DNA of 64,000 bases from Isochrysis galbana (taxonomy: Eukaryota > Haptophyta > Isochrysidales > Isochrysidaceae): NCBI GenBank assembly GCA_018136815.1, contig CM030934.1, forward strand, positions 6,840,573 through 6,904,572, read 5' to 3'. Of this stretch, positions 37,728 through 48,052 are shown piece after piece. Both the position numbers and the translations under genes were made by a program. The notes below the pieces were generated by a model. The model had not been told where the DNA came from, searched no databases, and was given only the letters and a program-made list of their open reading frames with translations. Within the stretch, counting starts at the first letter, position 1, and each line of letters opens with the position of its first letter.

Positions 37728-38008
37728 GGTGATGGCGAGTTGAACGCTTCTCACCTGTAGTTCAGAATTTCCTAGATAGTACCGGGCACAGGTTTGAATT
37801 TGCTTGTCCAGTCTTCCTCAAAATCGCGGACCTTCACGGTGTCAAATCAATGGGGAACACGTAATAGGACCTTGCGGGGAAAGGTGAGTTGATGGCGATT
37901 GAACGCTTTTCCATACGTGGGGGTGATGGCGATTGAACGCTTTCCAGGTGTAGGCTGGTGGCGATTGAACGCTTTTCAATCTGTGGGTGATGGCGATTGA
38001 ACGCTTCT
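37728..38008. repeat. Interspersed tandem repeat of GATGGCGATTGAACGCTT
   Basis: Five copies of (G)GTGATGGCGATTGAACGCTT start near 37728, 37888, 37921, 37956 and 37985. The last four are separated by different 10-12-base spacers such as CATACGTGGG. They fall inside the ORF1-like frame of the minus-strand MERA copy, where they read as repeated KAFNRHHP/KSVQSP. Confidence 0.75.
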
Positions 38009-38105
38009 CGCCTTTCGGCTTCGTGTGCGCGGCGTCGAGCATGGCCCGGTCGTCCGTCGCGGCGGGGTTGGCGGCAGGAGGGGATGGGAGCGGCGCGCGC
38101 TCCAT
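37842..38105 (-). pseudogene. MERA-family ORF1 fragment, minus strand
   Basis: ATG at 38105 (ATGGAGCGCGCGCC), 87 codons. It begins MERAPLPSPPAANP and then runs into the tandem repeat above. The hairpin CTATTG/CGATAG (G-T wobble) is at 38110-38127, four bases upstream. No complete ORF. Confidence 0.55.
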
Positions 38106-38127
38106 GACCCTATCGTTTTAACAATAG

Positions 38128-38935
38128 TTTTGTAGATGATGGCTTGGTGCTTGATGCATGCGCATGTGCATATGTGTGGGTGTGGATGCAATGAGCAATG
38201 ACGCAGTCAACAATTTGATCATTCTACGGGTGATGGAAGTAGGCCGAGCGAGAAGAGCCGCATTGCATCTGCACATGCCTTACACGATAATAGCCTGCAG
38301 GTCTATTCGCACACATGGCATATGCACGTGGTCCATCATCCGTTCTCTCGGTCTAGTGTGTCTACGCTAGGTGTATATTGGACTTGGCACTCGCTGCAGC
38401 TAAAGCTTCTTCGAGTGACGGGCTTCACACTGTACCTGCGACTCGGGATCTGGCCGCATTGGAAACACGACTCACGTCGAGTCGCGTGCTCGCGTCCGGC
38501 CTGCCAAACGTGTCGTTGCCCAGCCCAGTGGGACTCTCTATGATTGACTCGAGTCCGTCGTGCGATCTGGCAAACGCAGAGCGGAGTGTGCGCTCGTCGT
38601 CGTCGCCGCAGGCTGCCTTGAGACAGTTGCAGCAAAGCACAGCCGAGCGGCTGCAGCACCGGTAGAGTGCGGCGCCCATCGGCAAGCAGCACAGCGGGAG
38701 GCGGCAGCGTGGCGGGTGGCACTGTGGACGGCGGTGGCGGCAGGGTGCGCTGGCGCGGAGGGAGAACTGCTTGATTCGAGCCGCACCAAGCCTTTCCGGG
38801 CGTTTCTACTTTCTACAAAAAAAGGGTCTCCTGCTGATGAACTAACTCATTCCCGCCTCGCGCCCCGAGGATGAAACGAGATAAGTACATATGATAGGAG
38901 GCAAAGTATGCAGACTCTACTCCCTCTTGTACTTA
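38128..38935. other. Intergenic, upstream of the hydroxylase gene
   Basis: A 95-codon plus frame (38378-38665) with ordinary codon composition could be an unrecognised exon, but no motif supports it. Nothing else seen. Confidence 0.35.
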
Positions 38936-38989
38936 TTGAGAGAGAGAGAGAGAGAGAGTGAGAGAGAGAGAGAGGGGGGGGGGGGGGGG

Positions 38990-39041
<52 letters not shown>

Positions 39042-39190
39042 GAGAAAGAGAGAGAGTGTGAGAGAGAGGTAGAGAGAGATAGAGAGAAAGGAGAGAAAAG
39101 AAGAGAGGGAGAGGGAGAGGGAAAGGGGGGGAAGGAGGGGAGAGAGAGAGAGAGGGAGACGGAGGGAGGGAGCGAGAGAGGGAGGAGAGC
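38936..39190 (+). repeat. (GA)n microsatellite upstream of start codon
   Basis: GA dinucleotide runs broken by a long G run at 38974-38992 and GGGAGA units. It ends about ten bases before the ATG at 39201, so it is likely transcribed as 5' leader or promoter. Confidence 0.9.
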
Positions 39191-39200
39191 AAGCTTGAGG

Positions 39201-40190
39201 ATGTGGTGGCTTCTGCCGGCCTCCTCTAGCGCGCTGCTTGCCAGCCGGCCACCGCTTGTGCCCTGCAGCCCTCCTGGCTTCGAGCCTCACTACGCAAAGC
39301 TGAGGGAACTCCGGGCAGCCTCGGGTGGCTCCCTGCTCGATGTGGTGCAGCTCTCGAAGGCGGCACCGCACCTCGCTCACCAGCTCTCCTACAGGGTCGA
39401 CTTCGATGTGCCTCGCACGCGGGCGGCTGCGGCGCTCAAGTTCGTGCGTCAACCGACCGCACTCTTCATCGGCGCCGCCCTCGCAGCCTCTGCGCGCGCG
39501 AGGATGATCCTACCTCTCCCGCTTCGTATGGCAGATGTCGCTGCTGCACTTGCCACTGCTGCCTTCTGGCTTGTTCAGGAGTGGGTGATCCATGACAAGC
39601 TGCTGCACAGTGCTTCACCATGGTATGGCTCGACCATCCACCGGTGGCACCATGAGCTCCCATATTATCATGTCTCGATGGACGGCCTGGGCCTGGCTGT
39701 GGTATGGTTCACAACTGTGGCTTTGCTTCTCTTGGGTGTCGGCGCGCTGACGCACACTGTCGCACAATGCCTGAGCTCACTCGTCACGTACACCCTATGC
39801 GGAGGTATTTATGAGGCTGCGCACTTTCTCGCTCATACCCGTACACCTCTACCATGGCCTCTGGACATCTGGCGAAGGCATCACGCACAGCATCACTGTG
39901 TTTCAGATCGGTAAGCGCCGCTTGGTTCCATCATTGTCCTGCTGGCGGTAGCTTGTATCGAGCGTCGGTAACTTTCCCTGAATCTTCGATTTACACCGGC
40001 TAGTCTACCCTTGTACGTGTTTTTGCTGGCTAACAAACACTTCCTTTGGCGCCGACCTCTTACTCTTAGGTATTGGCTGGCGTTCACCTTGCCCGTTGTA
40101 GACTCGTTATTTGGGACCAACCCGCGTGCCATGGATGTGAGTAGGGAAATGCGAACACTTCGGAACACGAGGATCCCGCCGATGGAATGA
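39201..40190 (+). CDS. Fatty acid hydroxylase superfamily membrane protein
   Basis: Exons 39201-39910 and 40070-40190, intron of 159 bases (GTAAGC...TTAG). Splicing joins SDR|YWLAFTLPVVDSLFGTN and gives 276 residues. The di-iron His clusters of the fatty acid hydroxylase/sterol desaturase family are present: HDKLLH (131-136), HRWHHELPYYH (147-157), EAAHFLAH (205-212) and HHAQHH (227-232). Hydrophobic segments lie around 84-130 and 165-205. The C-terminal VVDSLFGT is the usual family ending. Family members hydroxylate or desaturate lipids in ER or plastid membranes with oxygen; the substrate is unknown. The N-terminus lacks a clear cleavable signal. The ATG at 39201 is chosen since the frame upstream is only GA repeat. 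Confidence 0.85.
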
Positions 40191-40795
40191 ATTACTCCAT
40201 CCACTCTTACTTTTTCCTTTGCAATGAGCATGGACTCAGTCGTGAACCAATGCACTGATATTGTACCACTTCATAATGTACACACATATTGGACACTTTT
40301 CATCCGGGTTGCTGCGAGCGAACTTCTTTTGAGCAAGAGACACGACACTCTCGATGCCTAGGCAGAGACGATGGACGGCTTGGGCCTGGGAGGACGAACA
40401 CTAGACTCAAGATCGGGGCTAGCGTCATCTACGGCCTCCCTTTCTGCAAGAAGGCGCGGCCATCCACACGCAGTCTTGGAGCTGTATGCCATCCTGTGGA
40501 CTTGGTATTGGTCTAATGTGCAAGCATCGGTGGTCTGTGGCCCCAACCGCTGGCCCAAAATTAGGCGCATGAGAGTGAATGGCAAGCACCCTCCTCTTGC
40601 GACTTGTTTTGTTATGCTCTTGGGCGCCATGGTATGTCATAGGTATGTGGTATGCTAACGTAGAAAAAAAAACATCTGAAGAGCTTCAGGGCTACACACC
40701 TGTCACTGGCTACAGGACTATCCATCTCTACTTTCACCACCCTTATCTTCCCCTCCTCCACCTCTTCCCTTGCCCCCCTTAATTCCTTTTTCTTT
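40191..40795. other. Intergenic, nothing recognised
   Basis: GGTATGCTAACGTAGAAA at 40649-40666 recurs at 42740-42757, hinting at LINE debris. The last 17 bases are the left target duplication of the next element. Confidence 0.4.
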
Positions 40796-40925
40796 TTCTC
40801 AACTAACTTTATAGTTAGACGCGATGGAGCGCGCCGGCGCGCCTCTCCTCTCCTTCGGGCCCCCCGCCGAGGGCGGCCCCCCAGCCCCCATGGACCTGTC
40901 GCAGTCGAAGCGACCGCGTCCGCCG
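40796..40925 (+). mobile_element. 130-bp MERA 5'-end insertion with 17-bp target duplication
   Basis: Flanked by TTAATTCCTTTTTCTTT at 40779-40795 and 40926-40942. Inside are the hairpin CTAACT/AGTTAG (40803-40818), ATGGAGCGCGCC at 40824, and 33 codons matching the N-terminus of the ORF1 at 3609 (SFGPP-EG-PP, SKRPRPP). It ends abruptly at the family KRPRPP codons. It thus keeps only the 5' end of the parent, the reverse of the usual 5' truncation. Confidence 0.8.
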
Positions 40926-40942
40926 TTAATTCCTTTTTCTTT

Positions 40943-41790
40943 GTGGTTTCCGGGGTCCGGCCTCGGTGCACTACCTGAGGCCTGGTTTGGAGTGTGGGTT
41001 CCGGGCAGGCCTTTTGGTCTCTTGCGCTCTCGTAGGTCGTGTCCATTCGGCCACGGTTTGGTGGTTGGGTCCCGTCTAGATCGCATTTTCTCTAGTGGTG
41101 CCCTCTCTTGTTCGTTGTGTCCGTGGTTTACTAGTTTCCGTTGCTTCGTGCTTCGTTCCTTGGCCTCTACGACAACGTGCGCGATCTTCAGCTTGGTGGC
41201 TAGTTCCACTAGCTCCTCGCTGGGTTTTAGCCCACCCTTGTCGCTTATGTGAAATACGGGTCTCAAGTCGCCCATGTCTATTCTTTTCTTGGGCTGTCTT
41301 CCTGTGGCTCAGTGAGTGGAGTGGCAGTGGTTGTGGCTGTGGCTTGTGATGTAGAGAATTGTTGAGGCATGGGAAGGGGCCCTCCAAGGGCGACCGTGCT
41401 CAAGGAGGGCTGAGCACAGGGAGCACTGGGGCTGGAGGGAGGCATGGCACCGGCGGGGACACCGCTCACGCGCGCATGGGGCGATGGCGGTCGAGAGAGC
41501 TCGCCCAGAGCCCCTGGGAGTGCGGCCATGGGCGCGACTCTCGGGAACTCTGGGACAAGAGAAAACGCGGGAAACACACGCGCAAGGAAAGAAAGGGGGC
41601 GCACACATGAGAAAACAAGGGAGGGGGATCGAGAGCGATCACCCCTATCCTAACACACGGGGCGAAGGGGCGAAGGACGAAGGAGATCGAGATCGGAGGA
41701 TCCCGACCGGACGGAGGGGGTGCACGCCCGAAGAGCGAAGGGGGGAAAACAAAACACACGAAGGGAGGAAGAGCCAAGGAGAGAGGCTCC
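40943..41790 (-). pseudogene. Unassigned minus-strand repeat-like open frames
   Basis: Two frames, ending in LTEPQEDSPRKE and starting MGDLRPVFHISDKGG..., are Pro/Ser- and Lys/Glu-rich with LKPSEELVELATKLKIA as the only structured-looking stretch. They lie downstream, on the minus strand, of the LINE ORF2 tail at 41.8-42.76 kb, and the 130-bp element is inserted into them on the opposite strand. Probably LINE-derived; no known domain. Confidence 0.35.
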
Positions 41791-41799
41791 CTTGGGAGA

Positions 41800-42760
41800 A
41801 ACCTAAAGGCGGCTCTCCCCCTAACCACAACACTTCCCATCCCCGCTTTGGCTGTTCTCGCCGAGTCGGTTTCGTATGCGAATAGTAGAGCTTTACACAG
41901 GGCAGTGTATCTTACTATTATAATCCTTATCAGTATTGATTCTTCTGAGAAGTCTATGTTATCATAGTGGATTCTAAAAGAAAATCTTCTTAAAAAACCC
42001 CGCTACGTGTGCGGCGTGAGGCAGTGTGCTAGTGTACCTCCCTACTACCCAACCTTAACCCCTAACAACCCCCTCCGTTGTTTGGAGTCGGTTTTGGGTC
42101 CGACTAGGGGTCGGCCCGCTTGCGTGACTGCGGCTGTGGCTGTTGAGCTGGTGGCTGCTGGGCTTGCTGTTGTGGCTCTTTCCCTTTGTGTCCATGTGCG
42201 GCTTGCGCGTACGACTTAGGTGGAGGATTTGGCTGTTGGTTGGAGGGAGCAAAAGCTCCAGTGATTGTTTGTTGTGTCATGTGCCCGCCCCCGAGGGGTG
42301 CACAGATGGTAGGAGTTACCGCCATGGGGGTGGCAGCAGAGCTGCCACACCCCATGGGGAGTCCTTGAGTGGGTGGCTGCCCGGCGGCGCTGGCGTTCTG
42401 AGCCTGAGTCAGGTTCTGCTTGTCAGCAGGGAACAGGACTTTGCCTGCTCCCTGCTTCTGTGGCTGCCTGGGAGGCGAGGGTGGCGGCGCCATCTCGACG
42501 TCGTTGTCAGGCGGTGCTGAGGCCTGCGAGCGCTTCGGCTCCGGCGGCTTGGGGCGGCCCCGTTGGGGCGTCGTGACGGCGGGGGGCTGGGAGAGGGGAG
42601 CGGTCGGCGCGCGCTCCATCGCTAAAACTATAACAATAGTTTTTCTTATCATAGTGGATTCCATAGAAGTCAGTTATGATCTATCTCCACGCTATCATAT
42701 ATAGGATGTATATCGCGGCCTTTTGGGGCGTCTCCCTTAGGTATGCTAACGTAGAAATAT
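41800..42760 (-). pseudogene. LINE ORF2 C-terminal relic, interrupted
   Basis: The minus strand 42760-42662 reads AAIYILYMIAWR, stop, IITDFYGIH and continues after the insertion (41975 downward) with YDNIDF and later DSARTAKAG. This aligns with ALYIIAWRYIIGDFYK, FDNYTF and STARTS of the ORF2 fragment at 1.45-2.34 kb. The reading is only continuous when the 670-bp element and one target copy are removed. Confidence 0.65.
41976..42645 (-). mobile_element. 670-bp MERA-family element with 16-bp target duplication
   Basis: Flanked by TTATCATAGTGGATTC at 41960-41975 and 42646-42661. On the minus strand it starts with an AAAACTAT/ATAGTTTT hairpin (42624-42643), then ATGGAGCGCGCGCCGACCG at 42619, and one open frame of 171 codons to 42104 (Pro/Gln-rich, RGRPKPPEPKRS, ending QSRKRADP). 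It ends with GCGGGGTTTTTTAAGAAG plus a T-rich tail. No RT is encoded, so it should depend on a LINE in trans. Confidence 0.8.
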
Positions 42761-42826
42761 ACATGGTTGAGTGCAGTGCAATTAGCTTATTAGCAGGGAG
42801 GAAACTTGAACAAGCCACTCTATTCG

Positions 42827-43048
42827 TCAAGAAACGCAAAGGCGCACAATAGCATACAACAAAATAACAAGACACAAGCAAATGCGCGCGATAAGGGCAC
42901 GCGTCTCGCCGTCGACCAGCGCTCCGAGCTCACCACATGACAGATACAGAACGCAACACGCAGCAAGGAGCACTGCAACAGGAGCACAAGACGCGCGAAT
43001 ATCTGCATTGAGTAGCACCATCCAAACTGCGGACAATTGAGAAGCCAT
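42827..43048 (-). CDS. Possible small two-helix membrane protein
   Basis: 73 codons from ATG 43048. Two hydrophobic segments (about residues 22-38 and 52-72) flank an acidic turn (GELGALVDGE). It is divergent to the frame at 43085 with 36 bases between start codons. Not recognised; could also be chance. Confidence 0.35.
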   Translation of the reverse strand: MASQLSAVWMVLLNADIRASCAPVAVLLAACCVLYLSCGELGALVDGETRALIARICLCLVILLYAIVRLCVS

Positions 43049-43084
43049 AAATGTTGATATTGACGCGACATACTCGTTGTCGCG

Positions 43085-43414
43085 ATGCCAGACGAAATCG
43101 AGCTCCTCGAAATCTCCGGCGCGGTGCTCAACAATGGAGAGCAGAAAGCAGGCCTCACCCGCCTGTGCGCGCTATTGCTCGCTCATCATCAGCTCACGCT
43201 CTTTGCGGTGCCAAAGCATTTGACATGTTGCGACTCATTGAGTCTGATGCTCGCTCAGCCGCATGAATACACCCGCCTACATGAGATGACCCTGAGGCTC
43301 GCCAGTGAAATTACACGAACGGTAGAAGACGCAACCCTTATCTCATTGCGGCAATGGTGGATGAGCTCACAGAGGTGGGCCGCCCCAACATGTCACCTAG
43401 CCCGCTGCTGCTAA
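43085..43414 (+). CDS. Hypothetical protein overlapping a 3' end
   Basis: 109 codons starting MPDEIELLEISGAVLNNG. The first 85 residues look like a soluble helical protein (LCALLLAHHQLTLFAVPKH), while the last 25 overlap the antisense terminal exon of the Val/Lys/Glu-repeat gene. A spliced product ending earlier or continuing elsewhere is possible. No family recognised. Confidence 0.35.
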   Translation: MPDEIELLEISGAVLNNGEQKAGLTRLCALLLAHHQLTLFAVPKHLTCCDSLSLMLAQPHEYTRLHEMTLRLASEITRTVEDATLISLRQWWMSSQRWAAPTCHLARCC

Positions 43415-45922
43415 TCCCGGGCTGCGGCCGCCCCACGGGCTCCCCGATCGCCAAGTCGGAGGTGGACGCTGAGTACTCCCCGCTCCCACTCTTCCACGCT
43501 GAAAGGTTGCCGCGGAGCAGGTCATGCCTAACACCGCTGCCCTGCTTGTCCGGATACAGCTTGTGTCCGGTGGCGATGCGCCGGGATGGTGAGCTGGCAC
43601 GTGGCTCGTTCGAGAGCGCAGCCTTGATGAGCTCGTCGATGGCATCCTCTTCAGGGGGTCCGCTCTTTCGGCTAGCCGGCCGTCCAGCCGTCTTGCTTGT
43701 CGTCTTAGCACTGGCCGTTGCACTCGTTGCGCTCGCTGGACGGCGCTTGACCGGATTCTTACCCCGCACTGTCGTCGCCTTCGCCGCGCCAATGCCTGAA
43801 GATGAGGCTTGCCCGAGCGGCGCTAACCGGTTGGGCGGTGCTCGCTCAGATGAGACGACCGAGTCGGACGGCACAGTATACCCGCGAGATGCGAGCTTGG
43901 TGGGCTCGCTGGGCGCTGGCACGGTGTAGCTGCGCGAGGTGTGCTGTGAATATGAGTTGGAGCTTGCCGTGGCAGGTGCGCCGACACGGCTGCTACTGCC
44001 GTACTTATCGCGATCATACTTGTCGGGAACGTACTTGTCTCGATCCACTAGGCGATCCGACGATCCTAGCCGGTCCAACCATCCGTTGTCGCGGTCGCGG
44101 AACGACGAGGCGGGGCTCTCGCGATATCGGTCCGAAGGCACGGTATATGGTTGAAACGGTTTGGGCGGGTCCTCGCGCTGTGGCTTGGCTGGCTCACGCT
44201 CACTCTCCCTCCACTTAACCACCTCATACGGCACCTCCTGAATCTTCACCACCTCGACCGGCACCTCCTTGATCACCTCCCGCGGCACCTCACGAATCAC
44301 TTGATCGACCGGCACCTCCTTGACGACCTCGATGACCTCGCGCACAACCCTGTCTACCGGCACCTCGCGAATAACCTCCACCTCGCGGATCACCTCGATG
44401 GGCACTTCCTTTATGATTTCCTTCACTATCTCGATGGGCTTCTCTACCATCACCTCGACAATCCGGTCCACCATCACCTCCTTGATCACTTCAACGGGAA
44501 CCTCCTTGATCACCTCGGTCACGACCTCTTGAATCACGGGAACCTCCTTCTCCCTGATGACCTCCACAATTACCTCCTTGATAATCTCCACTGGCTTCTC
44601 CACCACCACCTCCACTTCCTTCACGATTTCGACCTCCTTGATCACCTCATAAGGAACACCCTTGAACACCTCCTTGATGATCTCAACGGGTTTCTCAACG
44701 ATCACCTCCACCACCTTTTCGACGATCCGTTCCACTTCCTTCTCAACAACCACCTCCTTGATAACTTCCACCTCCTTGATGATTTCCTTCTCAACCGTCT
44801 GGATGACGGGCTTCTCTACGATCTTGACTTGTTCTAGATGGTTAGGGGAGAGGGAATAGGGCTGCGCTCAGCATGACGATGGGAGGACACCGGGCGAGTG
44901 CGAACGGATGAATGGGGCGTCGACGCAATCGACTTACCAAGCACGACTTCCTTGATAATTGGCACTTCGACGATCTTGACGACCTCGACGATCTTTGGGA
45001 CCTCTTTAATGACATCCACAGGTACCTATGTGCGAGAAGCCAAAGCTCATCTTAACGGGCCACATCCTAAAATGACGTGTTCCCTGCATATGTTGGCCCC
45101 GTCGCAGGATGCGGAACGCCCGTCTTATCTGGCAAACCCTAAGCGAGATTCGCCGCAAACTGCTTCCCACATGGGTTGCCACCCTTTCTCACTGATAAAG
45201 TACCAAGCACTCTGCCGTGTGCAAGTGCACTGCAATGTCCGATGTTCATGCGCGCACCTCCTTGACGACATCGCGGTAGACGATCTTCTCGACCTCCTTA
45301 ATGATCTCAATCGGCACCTCGCGAATGACTTCGACTGGGACGGAGACCATCTTGGGGACTTCCTTGATCACCTGTGCAAGGAAAGGCACCGTGCTCTCAT
45401 TGAAGGTTGTATGGGCTTTGATGTTGGTCACACAGCTAGGCATACCTCCTTGATGGTCTCAACATTAACTGGCACCGTCTGGATCTGCTGAAGTGAGATA
45501 CCCTTCTCTTCTGGCTTACCCTTGAGGAACATCTGGAGACAGTCACCGCGGGCACGATGTGGTGAGTAGCGGAGGCATAGGCTTGAGTCCGAGGAGCTAC
45601 GGTGGTGAGCATAAATGCTCCCGCTGCAGTCGTTCGCAACGGTGGGAGGTCGGGCTGGTGGATGACGCGGGCGGGATGGAGCACGTGCCTGCGTGCCACC
45701 ATGCTGAGATCCAGCCGGACCACCCACTTTGCTCTCTGCCGGTTTACTGTTCGGCGCCGATGGCGCTAAAGGCTGCGAGGCGCTTGATCGTTGGGCAGCG
45801 GGCGAGGGTGCAGGGGAGTATGATGGAGAAGCGGCTTCCCGCGCTGCTCGCTGCTCCTCTTGCCGCTTCCGCTCCCGCTGCATTAGCGAATCCTGAACGG
45901 CCTGCTCCTCGGGGGTGAGCGC
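43338..45922 (-). CDS. Alveolin/articulin-like repeat protein, multi-exon, 5' end unresolved
   Basis: Minus strand. Supported exons: 45371-45258, 45025-44938 and 44833-43338 (stop TAA 43338-43340), preceded by an exon ending at 45446 and one starting near 45922 (ALTPEEQAVQDSLMQRERKRQ). Junctions keep the repeat register: TIKE|VIKEVPK, VVKE|VPVDVIKE, VVL-E-QVKIVEKP. Donors are GTATGC, GTGCGC, GTAAGT; introns are 74, 232 and 104 bases. About 230 residues are repeats such as EKPVEIIKEV and KEVPVEVI, alternating hydrophobic and charged like the VPV repeats of alveolin and articulin membrane-skeleton proteins. A Ser/Pro/Tyr-rich tail with SRGYTVP and KRRPASATS follows. A submembrane cytoskeletal role is inferred. 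The exon between 45.5 and 45.9 kb and the start codon are uncertain. Confidence 0.6.
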
Positions 45923-46453
45923 CTGAATCCAAAAGAAGCCAGGTGCGAGTCAGACCTTGTATGCACGAGGGATGGAGCGAGCGCAAGCATCCAACCTCGG
46001 GGGCCATTCCCCCTGCCTCCCAAAGCCCAACCCCCTTCCTCCACGCGCCTCAGCACCCTTGCTTCCTGTCTGCCACCCTCCTCCTCCCTCGTCCCGCGCT
46101 CGCTCTCTCTCCATCGGTGGAAGGGAGGGGGGGGGCGGGGAAGGGCATGGTGGGAGCTTCTCTCGCCATGGCGCCGCCGTTGAAAGCAACAGCAATCCAC
46201 CAACGCGCACTCTGCGCACACCCCGTGGCTCTCCGACTCTCTTATCAAAGATCCAGGGCGAAAACATGGATTGTAGCGACCATCTCATGGATGTCCATCG
46301 AGTCTCTCTTTCATATTGTCGCCTACTCTCCCCCACTCCATCATGCTCTCTTTCCCTCCATTTTCCAAAAAATTCCTTGTTCTTCGACTTATTCTCGCCT
46401 CTCCTCCCTCCCTCCCTCTCTCTCTGTTCCATGCTTTATGACTGTAGTTCCAG

Positions 46454-46550
<97 letters not shown>

Positions 46551-46765
46551 CTGTTCTCGGATCGTCGGGGCCGGCCCACTAAAATCTGAAACCACCGCCC
46601 CGGCGGCGCCCGCCCGTTGGTCGCGGGGTGTGGGGGGGGAGATACCATACCGCGAGGGGGGGGAGGTAGTCACCGCTATATACTTAGCAGCTTAGCAGTG
46701 AAGCAGTGAACTAACCACAACCCACACCTGGCACCTGGGAGGAGCCTATTTGGGCTGTCAGTCCA
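45923..46765. other. Likely 5' region of the repeat-protein gene; (CT)n tract
   Basis: CT dinucleotide microsatellite at about 46457-46547 and a broader pyrimidine tract from 46390. Upstream exons or the promoter of the gene at 43.3-45.9 kb must lie here, but none is resolved. Confidence 0.5.
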
Positions 46766-47260
46766 TCAGCTTACGATCGAGAAGGCAAAAGCTCACGCTA
46801 AGGAGAAGCGAGAGCGCGAAGACAAGAATTTGGAAGAGCTTCGCAAGATGACGCAGCATTTCCCCCCCTCTGCTGAAGAGGCCGGACAGCTGGCGAGTTG
46901 AATATGAAAACTCCGCCCCGCCAATCGAGGAATGTCTTCCTCAAGGCGCCTGAGGAGCTCGAGTGCCCATAGCAAGCCCCTCGAAAGTCGGTATCTCTCC
47001 AGCGGTATGATACGCTGAAGTCTTTCAGATTGATGGAAATCTCCCGGGAGCACAGTGGGAGATCTGGGATCTGGTACCAAAAAGTGACAATAAGGGCTCG
47101 CTCCAGCGGCTATCTCCCCGGGTGCCGGGGACTTACCCGCTGCAGCGGCCGCGGAGGCCCGCCGCGCGCCGCTCCCCCCCCCCCCCCCTTCCCCCACTCC
47201 TCTCTGGCAGCCCAGCTTGCCACAGGGGACAGGGGTGTACTCACGCGGCCAACACCAAAG
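46766..47260 (+). pseudogene. Coding-like fragments of an unrecognised gene
   Basis: After a CAG at about 46767-46769 the plus strand reads LTIEKAKAHAKEKRERED and LEELRKMTQHFPPSAEEAG to a TGA at about 46900. After another TTTCAG at about 47025 it reads IDGNLPGAQWEIWDLVPK and LSPRVPGTYPLQ. These look like real protein in different frames, so this may be exons of an unknown gene or a decayed copy. I cannot assign a family or join them with certainty. Confidence 0.3.
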
Positions 47261-47412
47261 GTAAGCCCCCCCACGCTGCCTGCCGCGATGTGCCCCTTCA
47301 CGCTCGCCGCGCTCGCCTCCAGGTCGTTCTCGCACTCCCCCCCCTTCGCAGCGCGCAGACGAGCGCCAGAAGCCAGGTGCGAGCAGCGCGCGCGTAGCCC
47401 CCCGCCCGGCTA
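47261..47412. other. Short unassigned stretch
   Basis: C-rich sequence between the coding-like fragments and the inverted LTR. Nothing recognised. Confidence 0.4.
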
Positions 47413-48052
47413 TGTGGAAATCAAAGCCGCTTGGATTGTAACGAGATGAACGAGATTTTCGGGTAACGGAACTGGACGAGGAGTTTCCCCACTAAGCTTG
47501 GTCGTAATGCGGTGAAACCGATTTGCAGACAAGCGGGAAACCGGGGCGGAAGGAACTGGCAAGGAAGTCGGCAGGAAGGCAGAGGAAATGTCTTGGCAAG
47601 GCGACGGAGGCAGGATTTTTAACGGTAGACGGAGTGCAGAATTTTAACGGTAGGAAGGCAGGATATTTTAACAGTAGGAAGAGGCAGGATTTTTACCGTA
47701 GAAGAAGAGCGTGGAATTTTAACGGTAGAAGAAGGGCGTGGAATTTAACTGTAGAAGAAGAGCGGAGAGGAGAAGGAGCGGGGCTCGAACTGCAGAGCGC
47801 TCCGTCCGGACTCGAACTCGCGACCCAGAGCAAAAGGTTGGTGGAGGCGGTGGGTTGAACCACTATGCCACGCGAGAGTTTACGTAGCCATAGGGCCGAT
47901 GGGAAGGGCTGAGAACCGCCATATATACTCTGGGTTTTTTTTTCTCTTCTTTTTCACTTTTCTTCTTCTTTCTTCCTCTGTTTCTTTTTACTGTTTACTG
48001 TTTTTCTTTTACTGTTATTTCTTTTTGCCTCTGAGACATCGCGAATGCGACA
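47413..48052 (-). repeat. Ty3-family LTR, minus strand
   Basis: Reading minus from 48052: TGTCGCATTCGCG to GATTTCCACA at 47413, the same LTR type as the solo LTR at 24617. It is preceded by AGTCGGGGGG, so it is the 3' LTR of a minus-strand element. It is 640 bases, shorter mainly because it has one B-box unit instead of seven and fewer GGGCC-type repeats. A box complement at 47860-47870, B box complement at 47810-47818. Confidence 0.75.

Noticed and set aside
37728..38008. CRISPR array
   Set aside because: Repeats and spacers are too short and uneven, there are no cas genes, and the locus is eukaryotic retroelement DNA.
38958..39200. N-terminal Arg/Glu extension of the hydroxylase
   Set aside because: It is GA microsatellite in frame; the ATG at 39201 gives a normal protein.
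44151..44837. Plus-strand frame rich in His/Leu/Asp repeats
   Set aside because: It is the antisense shadow of the Val/Lys/Glu repeat exon, whose frame is kept across splice sites on the minus strand.
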